Source: Chondrus crispus (lineage: Eukaryota; Rhodophyta; Florideophyceae; Gigartinales; Gigartinaceae). Taken from it: a stretch of DNA of 64,000 nucleotides. Below the pieces are notes generated by a model that made no database searches, was not told the DNA's origin, and saw only the letters and a program-made list of their open reading frames with translations. Shown here one piece after another: positions 45,175 through 54,421 of the stretch. The stretch's first letter is position 1. Each line of letters opens with the position of its first letter. Position numbers and translations under genes: made by a program. The stretch lies in contig NW_005179196.1 of assembly GCF_000350225.1 (NCBI RefSeq), forward strand, positions 47,385-111,384, read 5' to 3'.

Positions 45175-46644
45175 TTAACGACGGGCATAGTGACCTGCAG
45201 CTCGGTCTCGGTAATACGCATCCTCGTCTCCCGATGAAACACGAGGGGGACCGCCCTCAATATCTCGCGTCGGTGCGTGATACGCCGTCTCGTATCCACC
45301 ACGCGGAGCCGAAGAATAAGGATCCGGAATACTCGGAACGGGCGCGCGCACATTCGTGGCGCTCGAACCAACTAACGAGTCATGTCCATGACGAGCATTT
45401 CCATACCCTCGGGAACGCCAGAGGGTGTCATGTGACTGACGATAACGATCGCGCTCTGCGCGAACTTCACGAAGAGAAGTACGCAAGTCTTCTACTGTAC
45501 TCGCAGCTCGATCTGCACGCTCCGTAGCCACCTTGGCCTCGGAAAGGGCACCACGAAGGTCCCACTTCATCTTACGAAGCTTTGCTGTACGAACGAGGTA
45601 CCAGCAAGCTAACGTCTCGATCATCGAGCCGACATTCCATGACTCGTAGGCCCTTTGGCCTAACGCTTCGACCGCTTTCGGCAAACGAACCAGGTCGTCC
45701 CTGGTAATATCCGACTCGACGATGGCCCTTGCGTCAAAGACTGGAGGATCCAGAGATGCCCCAGACGGTGCTGGGAGAGAAGCAACTTCTCCGGCAACGT
45801 GACTGTAGTCCCTCTTGTGACCCAGTCCCAAACGCCCTCGACGTCCTGAGCTTGGGTTGTTTCTGTACTCTCGACGGAAGGAGTCCGACGCAGCCTGATA
45901 GTACACGTACGACGATTCGACAACGGTCGAAAAATCCTCCCATACGACGAAAAGTGCTTCTGGTGCACTACGGACGCGTTCCATAAGTCCCAGGGCTTCT
46001 GAGAACGAACACATTCGTGGAGTGCCAGGACCAACGAGCAGGGCTGTCAGACGAGGCGCGCCCGCCACGACCGAACGGAGTGCATTAAGTACGCCGTCTG
46101 AGACGAGGAAGGCTCGACGCTCACCGAGAGCTTGCTGCATGATCGCACATGCAACGTTAACGGACCACTCGAAGGTCACGACTCGCTCGAGGCGAGAAAG
46201 ATACGGGTGCAGGCGGTCGTTCGCGGCATAGCCGAAGTACCTTAAAACTAGGGGACAGGGTACGGGCACACCTGCCGGAGACATAGACTGCCAAACGACC
46301 GGAGGGAGCTCCGCGAAATCTATCTTGGTCAGACCAATCGCCAACTCCGACGACGGAGTCACTCGAGACTCATGCGATCCGCTCCGGCGATGAACAAGGC
46401 AGTCGAATGGCCACAACACGCGGCCAGTGAGGCGCATTAAGCCCGCGGTGGCTTTCGTTAGCACCGGACGAAGACCTTCTGAGCCCGGCACTGGGTACGT
46501 ATACAGAGGCTTGACCAAAGGAAGCGGCATCTCTGTATCCGACGGGTCGACAGTCCCGAAAACGAACCGAGCAGCTCGGTCAACGTACTCCACTTCGGAG
46601 TAAGAAAATACAAACGTGCGGTCACACGGAATTTCCAAAGGCAC
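45175..46644 (-). CDS. Outer gypsy antisense ORF, main part (489 codons, unknown)
   Basis: Opposite strand to pol, between the chromodomain and the 3' LTR. I do not recognise the family. The first 280 residues look globular (AARFVFGTVDPSD, LVLRYFGYAANDRLHPYLS, VVWEDFSTVVESSYVYY). A helical coiled-coil-like stretch rich in Arg/Glu follows (KMKWDLRGALSEAKVATERA, EDLRTSLREVRAERDRYR). The tail is low-complexity. No signal peptide, no obvious TM segment and no RT or nuclease motifs. In-frame sequence continues upstream across two stops (TGA, TAG between 46680 and 46725) into 46723-47412. Antisense ORFs at this position are known in some plant LTR elements. Confidence 0.6.
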   Translation of the reverse strand: MPLEIPCDRTFVFSYSEVEYVDRAARFVFGTVDPSDTEMPLPLVKPLYTYPVPGSEGLRPVLTKATAGLMRLTGRVLWPFDCLVHRRSGSHESRVTPSSELAIGLTKIDFAELPPVVWQSMSPAGVPVPCPLVLRYFGYAANDRLHPYLSRLERVVTFEWSVNVACAIMQQALGERRAFLVSDGVLNALRSVVAGAPRLTALLVGPGTPRMCSFSEALGLMERVRSAPEALFVVWEDFSTVVESSYVYYQAASDSFRREYRNNPSSGRRGRLGLGHKRDYSHVAGEVASLPAPSGASLDPPVFDARAIVESDITRDDLVRLPKAVEALGQRAYESWNVGSMIETLACWYLVRTAKLRKMKWDLRGALSEAKVATERADRAASTVEDLRTSLREVRAERDRYRQSHDTLWRSRGYGNARHGHDSLVGSSATNVRAPVPSIPDPYSSAPRGGYETAYHAPTRDIEGGPPRVSSGDEDAYYRDRAAGHYARR

Positions 46645-46722
46645 CTGAAACGCGGGTCCCTGCCGAAAATATTCTTCTCAGGCCGTAACGATGGACGACG
46701 ATGTCCCACATCCCGCCATTTT

Positions 46723-47412
46723 CTAGAACCGACGGAGGTCAGGACGGGGACTGTCCACGGAAAGGACATCTTCGAGTGTCACGTCTACAAGAGGGAACTC
46801 TTCGCATTCGTACGTCAATCCTGCTCTCGGTAGCGATTGAGCAGAAGTATCGGCACGGCCGAGCAGCGACGTTGCCGAACCGATCCGCAAGACGCCCTCG
46901 CTCTGGGGGGATCCTGCGTACGGATATCCCGGGACGCCACAGCCTCCGAATGCTGAATAACTTGGCGTGGCACAGTACCACTCGTAACGGCGCAACGTCG
47001 TAAGGCCACCGGGCTTGGTGACGTTCACGTTTCCAGACTCCTCCAGAGCAGACCGGCGCGTCGGCTTCAGGCTCGCAACGCCGAACGGCACTTTCGATGC
47101 GTGATCACAAACCCCCGATGGACCTGACGCCCATGAAGAGCCCACGGCGGGAGGACCTTGCTTGTCCACGATGTTCCCCGACGAACAAACGACAGGATCG
47201 CCTCCTGAAAAATCTTGGGACATACGAACAGACCCTGATGGCACTGTAACGACGGGGAGTCCCGACGAGACGGAAGGCACTTCAGTGGTGACGACGGCAG
47301 GCGGTCCTACCGACGCCAGCCCAAGCGTAGGCGGGGCAGTCGAAACAGGAACAGACGGCCTGTCCGCGAGCGATGGCCCAAGCTTTCGCACAACGTTGTC
47401 GTTCGGAGACAT
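46723..47412 (-). CDS. Outer gypsy antisense ORF, upstream part (229 codons)
   Basis: Same frame as 45175-46644 and separated from it only by about 26 codons with a TAG and a TGA, so probably the N-terminal part of one decayed ORF of about 745 codons. The ATG is at 47410-47412; a TGA lies about 20 codons upstream. Composition is Ser/Gly/Pro/Val-rich and disordered (VSSGLPVVTVPSGSVRMS). The C-terminal 60 residues are more structured (LTYECEEFPLVDVTLEDVLS). No function assigned. Confidence 0.5.
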   Translation of the reverse strand: MSPNDNVVRKLGPSLADRPSVPVSTAPPTLGLASVGPPAVVTTEVPSVSSGLPVVTVPSGSVRMSQDFSGGDPVVCSSGNIVDKQGPPAVGSSWASGPSGVCDHASKVPFGVASLKPTRRSALEESGNVNVTKPGGLTTLRRYEWYCATPSYSAFGGCGVPGYPYAGSPQSEGVLRIGSATSLLGRADTSAQSLPRAGLTYECEEFPLVDVTLEDVLSVDSPRPDLRRF

Positions 47413-47903
47413 CGCAAGCCAGGCGGATTCGCGAGAGATACGTCTGCGTCACAAAAAGGAGGCCGAAAAACACGATTTGTTAAGTCAGAACGACTGTCCG
47501 GGGCAACCGGTGCCGCCCGCGGTACGGAAAACGAAAGGAAGCTCGCACGGCTTACCTTATGCAGAAGAACAACGGAGTGTGATCGAATCGCACTGAGAAA
47601 TGGAGAACGAGTCGTGGGACGACAAACTGAAACGAGACGGACCGATCGTCTACCCATTCGCTGCGCGCGGTCGCAAAAGATGCTGCGCTGTTAACATATT
47701 CGAACTCCGACGGCGAGATGCACGCCTGGCAAAATACGAGGCCAAACGAGGACACACGTGTCCGCAGCTGATTTGTCCTGCTTAATTTTTGCGCAAATTT
47801 TGAAGTGGGACACATGAGTCCTTAGCGCACGCGCCGTGCGTAATTTTTCGGAAATTTTTTTTTGCAAAATTTGAGCGGGACGCTCAAGGCGAGGAGGGGG
47901 CCA
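47413..47903 (+). other. Outer gypsy 3' region with polypurine tract
   Basis: No pol-sense gene. It ends GGCGAGGAGGGGGCCA directly before the 3' LTR at 47904; the purine run is the likely plus-strand primer. The antisense ORF would be transcribed from here or from the LTR, on the opposite strand. Confidence 0.65.
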
Positions 47904-48668
47904 TGTGGTATATCGCCAAGTGTCCACTAGTGTACATAATGTACTCGAACACCCGATGGTGTATGACAAGGACCGCATTGGTTAATTCCCAATTCGAAAG
48001 GTAATTACCTTATCACCCGGTAAGTTGGGCAGCGCAATTCGCGTCCGTGTACGTACTGTACTCGAATCATACCGTCTAATTTATGATACCGGCGTACCTC
48101 GCTGGCGCCCAAGTGCAGGACCGTTACTGCCCGACGTGTAGTCGTACCGTTACAGTCTGGCACTGTAAGAACGGGGACTACTGTAGTAGATATAATAAAG
48201 TAGGGAAGGGGAAGGACTCGAGTGGATGATCGATCAAGGCAGTAGCATCATCTCGAGGGCCGACCGCTTTGTCCCTTGGTTTTGTGCCTAAGTCTTTCGC
48301 TTGACTACGTTTTCGTCTTCCCTTTTTGTACATCGAGTACAACGAAAAGTACTCCACCGCAGGGGTAACGCACGACGAGCGCTCCGCATAGCGCCCGGAT
48401 TCGTCCTCTGTGACGGCGTCGCCTCCGCACAGCGTCGAGTTACCACGTCGAGGACGTCGATCTGCCTTTCGTGGCATCGTTGTGTCGAACCCACACCGTT
48501 CTACCAAAACCTCTACTAACCAGCTACCGAACTCCCTTCTGTCTTGTTTTGTGGTTCTTACTACACGTGTGCACGGCACTCGTCGCGTCTCGCACGCGTC
48601 GAACTACAGTACGACGTGTTGCAGCTCCCACCACCCGAAGCCGGTCGAGCGCAGCACGTTCTACTACA
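47904..48668 (+). repeat. Outer gypsy 3' LTR
   Basis: 765 bp, one base longer than the 5' copy, about 95% identical by eye. Followed by the TGTGG duplication. Confidence 0.93.
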
Positions 48669-49754
48669 TGTGGGGTGGTCCTATTTTGTGATCTGGGCAT
48701 AAACTTCACAAAATGCACACGAACGTCTCAAAATTCTCACAAGTTTTGTGAATCTCGCGTTGTTTTTGGAAATCTCACTTTATTTTTGTGACGTCGACAT
48801 CTCGAAGTGCTCTTTTGTTGACTGTTTTGTGATTGACACACAAATTGTTTTGTGACTCTCACGCCATTGTCTCACAATCATCTCCAACATCAACAAACCA
48901 TCACAAACCTATCTAAAAAGCATAGCTGATAGCCTTGTTCTACAGATATTTTACGGCCTTCACTCTCGGGCTTGTGAAGCCTGCCTTATTCGTTGAGGAG
49001 TGCGTCGCTCAGAGTCAAACTCCCTCTCATGGACAGGAGAGGGCCCATGTCGCTTCAGTGCAGGCCGAGAATGCCAGACCGTCCGGCAGCTGCAGCAGAT
49101 AGCTTGCCTACATGTAGAATACCACTGCACCTGGCGCGAGCCCTTTTTAAGTGCCTTGGGTCGCCCGTCTTTTGTCCCTCTTTTGACCCAACTACAGAGT
49201 ACGCAGTAGGTTTGGGTCCCACTGACCTTCTCGTGCAGTAAATTCCGGTTCAACCTCCGCAGTTGCGAACACGAAGGGAAGGGGAAGTGTCTCTGGAAAT
49301 TTGCCGTAGAGGGCTGGAAAGGGAGATCTTTTTTGTGTGACGTTGTTCAATTTGTTTGCCTTTTGAGATGGAGAGCCTTTTATATGTGATCTTCGTGATC
49401 CCCTCACACAACTCACACAAAGCCATCACAAAATGCACACTGTCAGTGTGAGAGTTTTTATTTCAAGGTTGACGTTTGAGAGTTTTGAGATGCATCTCAA
49501 AACTCTCAAACGTATGCGTCTCACAAAACCATCACAAAAGATTCACGAAAATGAGTGATGTTTGAGACGATTTTTGTGATGATCACAAAACGTTCTCAAA
49601 AAGTGCCACAATTCAACAAATATTCACAAACCATGTGTGACCAATAAGAAGATGGAGTGAAACGAATGAGATGACGGCGGCGAAAAGAGCAAACTCTCAC
49701 AAATCGTCACACAAATCGTCTCACTTTTTGTGACGCCCTAAATCGTCACAAACC
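48669..49754. repeat. Subterminal TCACAAA/TTTGTGA-rich region
   Basis: Dozens of TCACAAA or TTTGTGA heptamers lie in two blocks, 48680-48915 and 49405-49750, on either side of the small ORF. Dense short subterminal motifs near TIRs usually bind the transposase. The blocks are in partly inverted arrangement (for example GAGATGCATCTC inside TTTTGAGATGCATCTCAAAA at 49483-49502). Confidence 0.7.
48960..49253 (-). CDS. Small Cys/His-rich ORF, possible remnant of a DNA-transposase zinc domain
   Basis: 97 codons on the minus strand inside the CCC-ended element. A pair YCVLC is followed after about 30 residues by STCRQAICCSCRTVWH. The spacing Cxx C ... C-x2-C-x4-H is reminiscent of the Cys-rich domain at the C-terminus of piggyBac-type transposases. 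No catalytic DDD domain is present upstream (only about 500 bp of repeat-rich DNA remain). It could be a leftover exon of the parent transposase, or chance. Confidence 0.3.
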   Translation of the reverse strand: MNRNLLHEKVSGTQTYCVLCSWVKRGTKDGRPKALKKGSRQVQWYSTCRQAICCSCRTVWHSRPALKRHGPSPVHEREFDSERRTPQRIRQASQARE

Positions 49755-49889
49755 GGAGCACAGGGATATAGTGCCATCCCCCCAATAGTGCCACAGCTAG
49801 AGGTATGTCACGCTATAGCACTATATCGTAGGAGGCACAGTATACCATTCTGGATCATAATGGGCCAATCATCAACCACCAGCTTGTCG

Positions 49890-50015
49890 CCACGTGTGAA
49901 ACATTGCGTTTTGGTCACCACGTGTAATACATTGCATTTTGGTCGCCACGTGTAAAACATTGCATATCGATCCACACGTGTAATACATTGCATTTGGGTC
50001 CACATGTGTGATGTG
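49890..50015. repeat. 29-bp minisatellite, four units
   Basis: CCACGTGTAATACATTGCAT and close variants repeat about every 29 bp, each unit opening with CACGTGT. It lies just outside the CCC-ended element and directly before the MITE. Confidence 0.85.
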
Positions 50016-50018
50016 TTT

Positions 50019-50154
50019 GTCGCGCGACAAGATCTACAAAAGCTGTATAGGTGGCCACCCATACTAGAATCAACCTCTAAAAAATTAACAAAAATTAATC
50101 TAGTTCCAGTATGGCTGGCCACCCATACAGCTTTTGTAAATCTTGTCGCGCGAC
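50019..50154. mobile_element. 136-bp MITE-like foldback
   Basis: 47-bp arms (50019-50065 and 50108-50154) are inverted copies with three mismatches, around a 42-bp AT-rich loop. The outermost 10 bp GTCGCGCGAC are themselves a perfect palindrome. No clear target duplication. It would form a strong hairpin if transcribed. Confidence 0.8.
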
Positions 50155-50353
50155 GGCCATTATATATCATACCAAAAAAACTTGCCTGCCCATGCGGGCC
50201 TGCGCGGTATACCCTTCCCTAAAAGCATTATTTGGTAAAAAAGGCTAATTCAGTGATTCAGTTCTTGTTGCTCCCAGTGCGGACAATGGGTACAGTCGTT
50301 CATCCCTGGACTCCAGGGAAACGCTCCGGGGCCTAAGCGTTCACCCCGTCTAC

Positions 50354-50640
50354 AGTTTCCCGCAATGTTACCTCCGCGCCTCTCCCCATCCCGCCAAAAA
50401 GAAAATAGCGGACACACAACACCGTTAAAGGCCAAACGGTAGTATTTGATCCACGATCAAACACTCTCTCGTCATGTTCACGAGACAGGCCTCCAGTTTC
50501 CCGCAATGTTACCTCCTCGCTTCTCCCCGTCCCGCCAGAAAAATGGCGGGCACACAGCACCGTTAAAGGCCAAACAGTAGTAATTCATCCACCATCAAAC
50601 ACCTTCTCGTCCTGCTCTCGAGACTGGCCTCCAGTTACGC
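50354..50640. repeat. 141-bp tandem duplication upstream of the HTH ORF
   Basis: AGTTTCCCGCAATGTTACCT at 50354 recurs at 50495. Each unit carries CACCGTTAAAGGCCAAAC and a GATCAAACAC block. A truncated third start (CCAGTTACGCACAATTC) follows at 50633. It may be promoter or leader sequence of the adjacent ORF. Confidence 0.8.
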
Positions 50641-50659
50641 ACAATTCACGCCCCCTCCG

Positions 50660-51334
50660 ATGTCCATTGGAATGCGTCGTCAGGCAGCGCGCGCCAAGCA
50701 AAGGGACAGACGGGACGCAAGGGCCAAAGACAAACGGCAGACAGTGGTAAATTTATTGAAGATGGGAAAAAACGTTGCGGATGTGGTTCGCGTCACAGCC
50801 ATCAGTCGTGGGACGGCAGACCGATTACAAAAATGTCTCAAGACCAAGGACGACGACAAACTGTCCCGCCTTCTTGACCCAGCCAACAACCGTCCAGGAG
50901 CCCCTCGTGTCATCAAAGCGGACGAGGACAAAATCATTGAGCAGCGCATTAAATATACTGCCTCCCGGGGATTCGCAATTAAAAATTATACATTGCGAGC
51001 TACCATGGCTCGCATTGCCAATGATGGTCGACGCGGTTTTCAGACGAAGGACAACATGCCCTCCCCGGACGCTGTTCGTCGCTGGAGAACCCGAAACACG
51101 GATATCACGTTTCGAACAGCCGAAAACAAGGAACAAGCGAAGCTGCAGCACCCGCGGTTCCAAAGGCGCACGAAGGCCCCTCCCCAAAGTGCGTCAACTC
51201 CTCACCATTCCCCATCAACGTTGCTGCGTCCGCGTTACTCGGTCTCTCTGGTGCCAGTGAAATTACCAAATAGACCTTTTTCTAAAAATCTGTGTACTGC
51301 CGCACCAATAAAAGGAAATTCGGGGTTTCTCTGA
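50660..51334 (+). pseudogene. N-terminal HTH/CENP-B-like part of a pogo-type transposase
   Basis: ATG at 50660. A first helix-turn-helix (TVVNLLKMGKNVADVVRVTA) is followed by a second DNA-binding segment of CENP-B type (GAPRVIKADEDKIIEQRIKY, YTLRATMARIANDGRRGFQ, MPSPDAVRRWRTRNTDITFR). That N-terminal arrangement is seen in pogo/Tigger-type DDE transposases, which bind their TIRs with it. After about residue 170 the sequence turns Pro/Ser-rich and ends at 51334; the catalytic DDE domain is missing. It lies in the right part of the CACAG element and could be unrelated cargo. Confidence 0.5.
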
Positions 51335-52964
51335 CCCAGTACGGCTTGAGATTCTGTATCTCCTCCCAGTTGATCATCAAACACAGAGCATCGATAACCA
51401 CCAGTTTGAAGTCATTTGGGGCAGTGGAGGTGGTTTTTTCAATTAATTTATGAAAGATATTACCACAATATACTTTCGGGGAAGGGTACTTCCATACTAT
51501 CCACACCTTGCCCTCCAGATTTCGAAGAAATTCTGGGTGTTAGTGCATCGAGATCTTTGGGAGAAAGCCTTCCGTAACACTCTTCTCACCGCGTCACTTC
51601 TATGAATTTGTGATGGGAGACCAGCCCTCATTTTTTGCCGTAGACATTGACATATCAAAACCCACGACTAACAAGGAGGTACCGCTTGTGGAACATCCGA
51701 TTGATATGCAGGCATGTCGCCAATACCATGATGAATACTAATCGGAGAATTGTTTCTATCCGCTTTGAGTGCATTAACCGGACTGTCGGCTGCTGTGAAC
51801 GTGTTAGAAGCATCATGCTGGGGCGTAAAGAAGAAGTTAAGTGTCCAAAGTGTACGGTACACGTTGCAGGGAAGATTTGATTATAGTCTTGTGGTTGGTT
51901 TTAAAAGTTTATAATTCAAATGTCTAAGAAATGTGTAATGCACTCGTTTACCAATCTGTTCCAGTTATGACGTGTCTTCTTCCATGTTTTCCTTCAGGTC
52001 CTTCAACTTTGCCCTTGCCGTTTCTATGAGACCAACACACTCCAAGAATGTTTCCAAATGTCTTGAACTATCATTTGGAAGAACTAGTCTAATTTCTGCA
52101 AGATCATCCAGTTTCTCGTCCACAGAATACCAACTAATCTCCTAATCTCACCAAATCTCCTAATCCCACCTAATCTCCTAATCCGACGAATCTCCTAATC
52201 CTAGTTACTCCCCTACTCCCCTAAATCTCCGAAGCACAGCGAATCCCTAAAGTACAAAAACCATCCTACTCCTTACTCCTGAATCCCCTGCCGACGTGTG
52301 ATCAGTGGCCACTGATGCACAAAATTTTACACAGCAATGACGATGTCGGATGACACCCCCTGCCGGCCTGTGATCAGTGGCCACTGATCACAGCTCCCAT
52401 CCTGCAAAATTTGCCACCAAATTTTGCAAATTTTATACAGTAATGACGGTGCACCGGTTGACAAGGAGAGTGGGTGTATGGTGAGGGAAACGAAAAAGTT
52501 AAGGATCAGACTGGCTGCGGGAACCAGAGAGGTGCAGGGACACGGACTTCGAAAGGCGGGGATACCTCGACGAGCCGAAACAAGGCCTTTTGTTACATTT
52601 GGCGATGCAAACGGTTGTGCCGTTAATATTAAAGCTTGGTTCAATGAATAGAAACGGTAAAAAGGATATGCTCCTACTCGCATTTTGATGTGATGCAGTA
52701 TGCAAAAGCTCAATGAATGGCTGTCGTTAAGGACAGCCATGCCAAACCGAATTCGGTAATTTCAAATTGAGATTTCAGGACCTATATTCTGCTATTCACA
52801 CGAGCCCATGAAAATGCAACTTATTTTCACTCAGATGCCCTGCCAGAACTCAGAAAAAGCGGTAGTTTGAAATATCTAGCTACCGGTTTTTCTGAGCACT
52901 GCATATATATATGCAGCAATATAGTTCCAGGAACAGATCCAACTCTCTGCACGCCCCTCGTCCG
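51335..52964. other. Non-coding part of the CACAG element with palindromes
   Basis: No credible gene; a short ORF with KCPKC (51647-51880) is too small to judge. 52130-52260 is a degenerate CTAATC/CTCC array. A 24-bp perfect palindrome TGTGATCAGTGG / CCACTGATCACA sits at 52369-52392, and its 16-bp core recurs at 52301-52316 with similar flanks (AAAATTTTAC, CAATGACGRTG), so this is a short duplicated module. Confidence 0.6.
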
Positions 52965-53390
52965 CAGTCTTGACCAACCATGCATCCCCTTTTCTGACAG
53001 TTTCCTTTCTGCGAGTTGCGTGTTTGGTTGAGAAATCATCCACCGTAAGTGACGCCACTTCTGCCACAGTCCTGACCCACCACGCATCAGTTTCTCTAAC
53101 AGTTTTCATTCTGCGAGTTGTGTGTTTGGTTGAGATCTCATGCACAGTAAGTGACGCCACTTCTGCCACAGTCCTGACCCACCACGCATCCGTTTTTATA
53201 ACAGTTTCCGTTCTGCGAGTTGTGTGTTTGATTTAGGTCTCATCCACAGTAAGTGACGCCACTTTTGCCACAGTCCTGACCCACAGTACGTGACGGCACT
53301 TCTGCCACAGTGCTGACCCACCGCACATTCTCGTTTCTGATAGTTTGCTTTCTGCGAGTTGCGTGTTCGGTTGAAATCTCATGCGGAGAC
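52965..53390. repeat. 102-bp tandem repeat
   Basis: CAGTCYTGACC starts units at 52965, 53067, 53169 and 53271, an exact 102-bp spacing; after a 37-bp short unit another begins at 53308. 102 bp is 34 codons, and frames stay open over the first three units on both strands (minus: ISTKHTTRRMKTVRETDAWW...). Purifying selection cannot be judged by eye, so it is listed as repeat, not gene. Confidence 0.85.
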
Positions 53391-54066
53391 ACGAGTGCGC
53401 TGCAGACGTTCGGTAAGTGAGCTATTTCTCTAGGCAATGACGTTTTGCGATTACCTACAAAGCTGTAACGTAAGTTGTCACATTCTCTAACACATTGAAA
53501 GTGTCGAAGAACTGTTCTGACCAAGCCTCACAGCGTTCCTTGTCTCACTGCAGGTCAACCCGCCCGTCGTCTAACTCAGGATCAGGTAAGCCATCAGTAC
53601 ACCCTCTTTGGTCTCTCACAATTCTAATCCACCATCATGACGTACTGTGACCGTTACCGACCTCTCCTGTTATGTTTCTTGGCGTTGATTGCCGTATTTA
53701 GCAGAAGCGCAGTGAACCATCGCCGCGATATTTCGGTAATTGGACGAGGTTGATGTAGTGTATGTAGCCGTAACAATACTCTTTGGTTGCTACAAATAAA
53801 TGTGATGTGAACGCCGCTGGAACCGCCATGGGTTCCATCCTTCGGGATGGGACTGTTTCTGGACCAGCGGGGTGACATCACCTTTGCAAGAAAGGTACTT
53901 GACTAACATTTCATTGACTGAGAGTAGGTCGGAGCACTACGTCTAGTGCTGCATTGGAGCTGCGAATGGAGACACATTTTCATTGCCCTGGAGCAGCAAA
54001 ACATGGTCATCGGCGGCTGCGCGTATGCAGCGATGATCACCGTCTCATCATTGCATCAATGTAAAA

Positions 54067-54285
54067 GCGTTTGGCCCTGCGAGACCTGCCTGTGTACAGC
54101 GCCAGCCAGCCATCTACCGCCGCAGGCCAGGTAGAGCCGCTGTGCCATAACTATGCTGCTTTTCAGCCAATGGCGTTTGGCACTGCGAGACTTACCCGTG
54201 TGCAGCGCCAGCCAGTCATCTACCGCCACAGGCCAGGCAGAGACGCTGTGCCATAACTATTCTGATTTTCAGCCAATGGCGTTAT
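54067..54285. repeat. 106-bp tandem repeat near the right end of the CACAG element
   Basis: GCGTTTGGC with about 97 following bases at 54067 and again at 54173, and a third start (GCGTTATTGG) at 54279. The last unit ends about 130 bp inside the terminal CCTGTG, a subterminal position. Confidence 0.8.
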
Positions 54286-54421
54286 TGGTAAAAAATGTGC
54301 AAAATCGCGACATGAAATCAACAAGCGTTGCTACATTTATGACACATTTTTTGCTGGCCCGGACCAAAATATTTGCGCCGATTTTTTACTGCCTCCGATA
54401 GGCTGATTTGACCTTCCTGTG

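Larger units (their letters stand above)
25554..48668 (+). mobile_element. Outer Ty3/gypsy chromodomain retrotransposon, complete ends
   Basis: LTRs at 25554-26317 and 47904-48668 begin TGTGGTATATCGCC and end TACTACA. A perfect 5-bp duplication TGTGG lies outside (25549-25553, 48669-48673). PBS at 26319, purine tract just before 47904. Gene order is gag, protease, RT, RNase H, integrase, chromodomain. An antisense ORF region (47412-45175) follows. About 40 differences between LTRs by eye (near 95% identity) indicate an older insertion than the inner element. The 11.5-kb inner gypsy element sits inside gag. Confidence 0.95.
25363..49765. mobile_element. CCC-ended TIR element nested in the CACAG element
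   Basis: CTATATCCCTGTGCTCC at 25357-25373 is exactly inverted at 49755-49771. Taking CCCTGTGCTCC as the terminus leaves a 4-bp ATAT on both sides (25359-25362, 49766-49769) as target duplication. The inner TIR match goes on through TTTGTGACG. Without the gypsy insertion the element is about 1.3 kb. Ends starting CCC with a 4-bp duplication recall piggyBac, which normally uses TTAA. The centre is full of TCACAAA/TTTGTGA strings. Confidence 0.65.
24895..54421. mobile_element. CACAG-ended TIR element (CACTA/CMC-like) inserted in the Helitron
   Basis: CACAGGAAGGTCA at 24895-24907 has its exact reverse complement at 54409-54421, and the match continues imperfectly for a few bases. The ends sit exactly where the Helitron frame breaks on both sides. 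Removing the segment and one copy of a 2-bp repeat GT (24893-24894, 54422-54423) leaves the Helitron frame continuous. CACAG/CTGTG ends with 2-3 bp duplications are typical of the CACTA (EnSpm/CMC) superfamily. I see no recognisable CACTA transposase, so it looks non-autonomous. Its own sequence is 24895-25362 and 49770-54421; the rest is nested. Confidence 0.7.

Noticed and set aside
49890-50015. CRISPR-like array
   Set aside because: The units are directly adjacent without unique spacers of constant length, no cas-like genes occur, and the DNA is eukaryotic.
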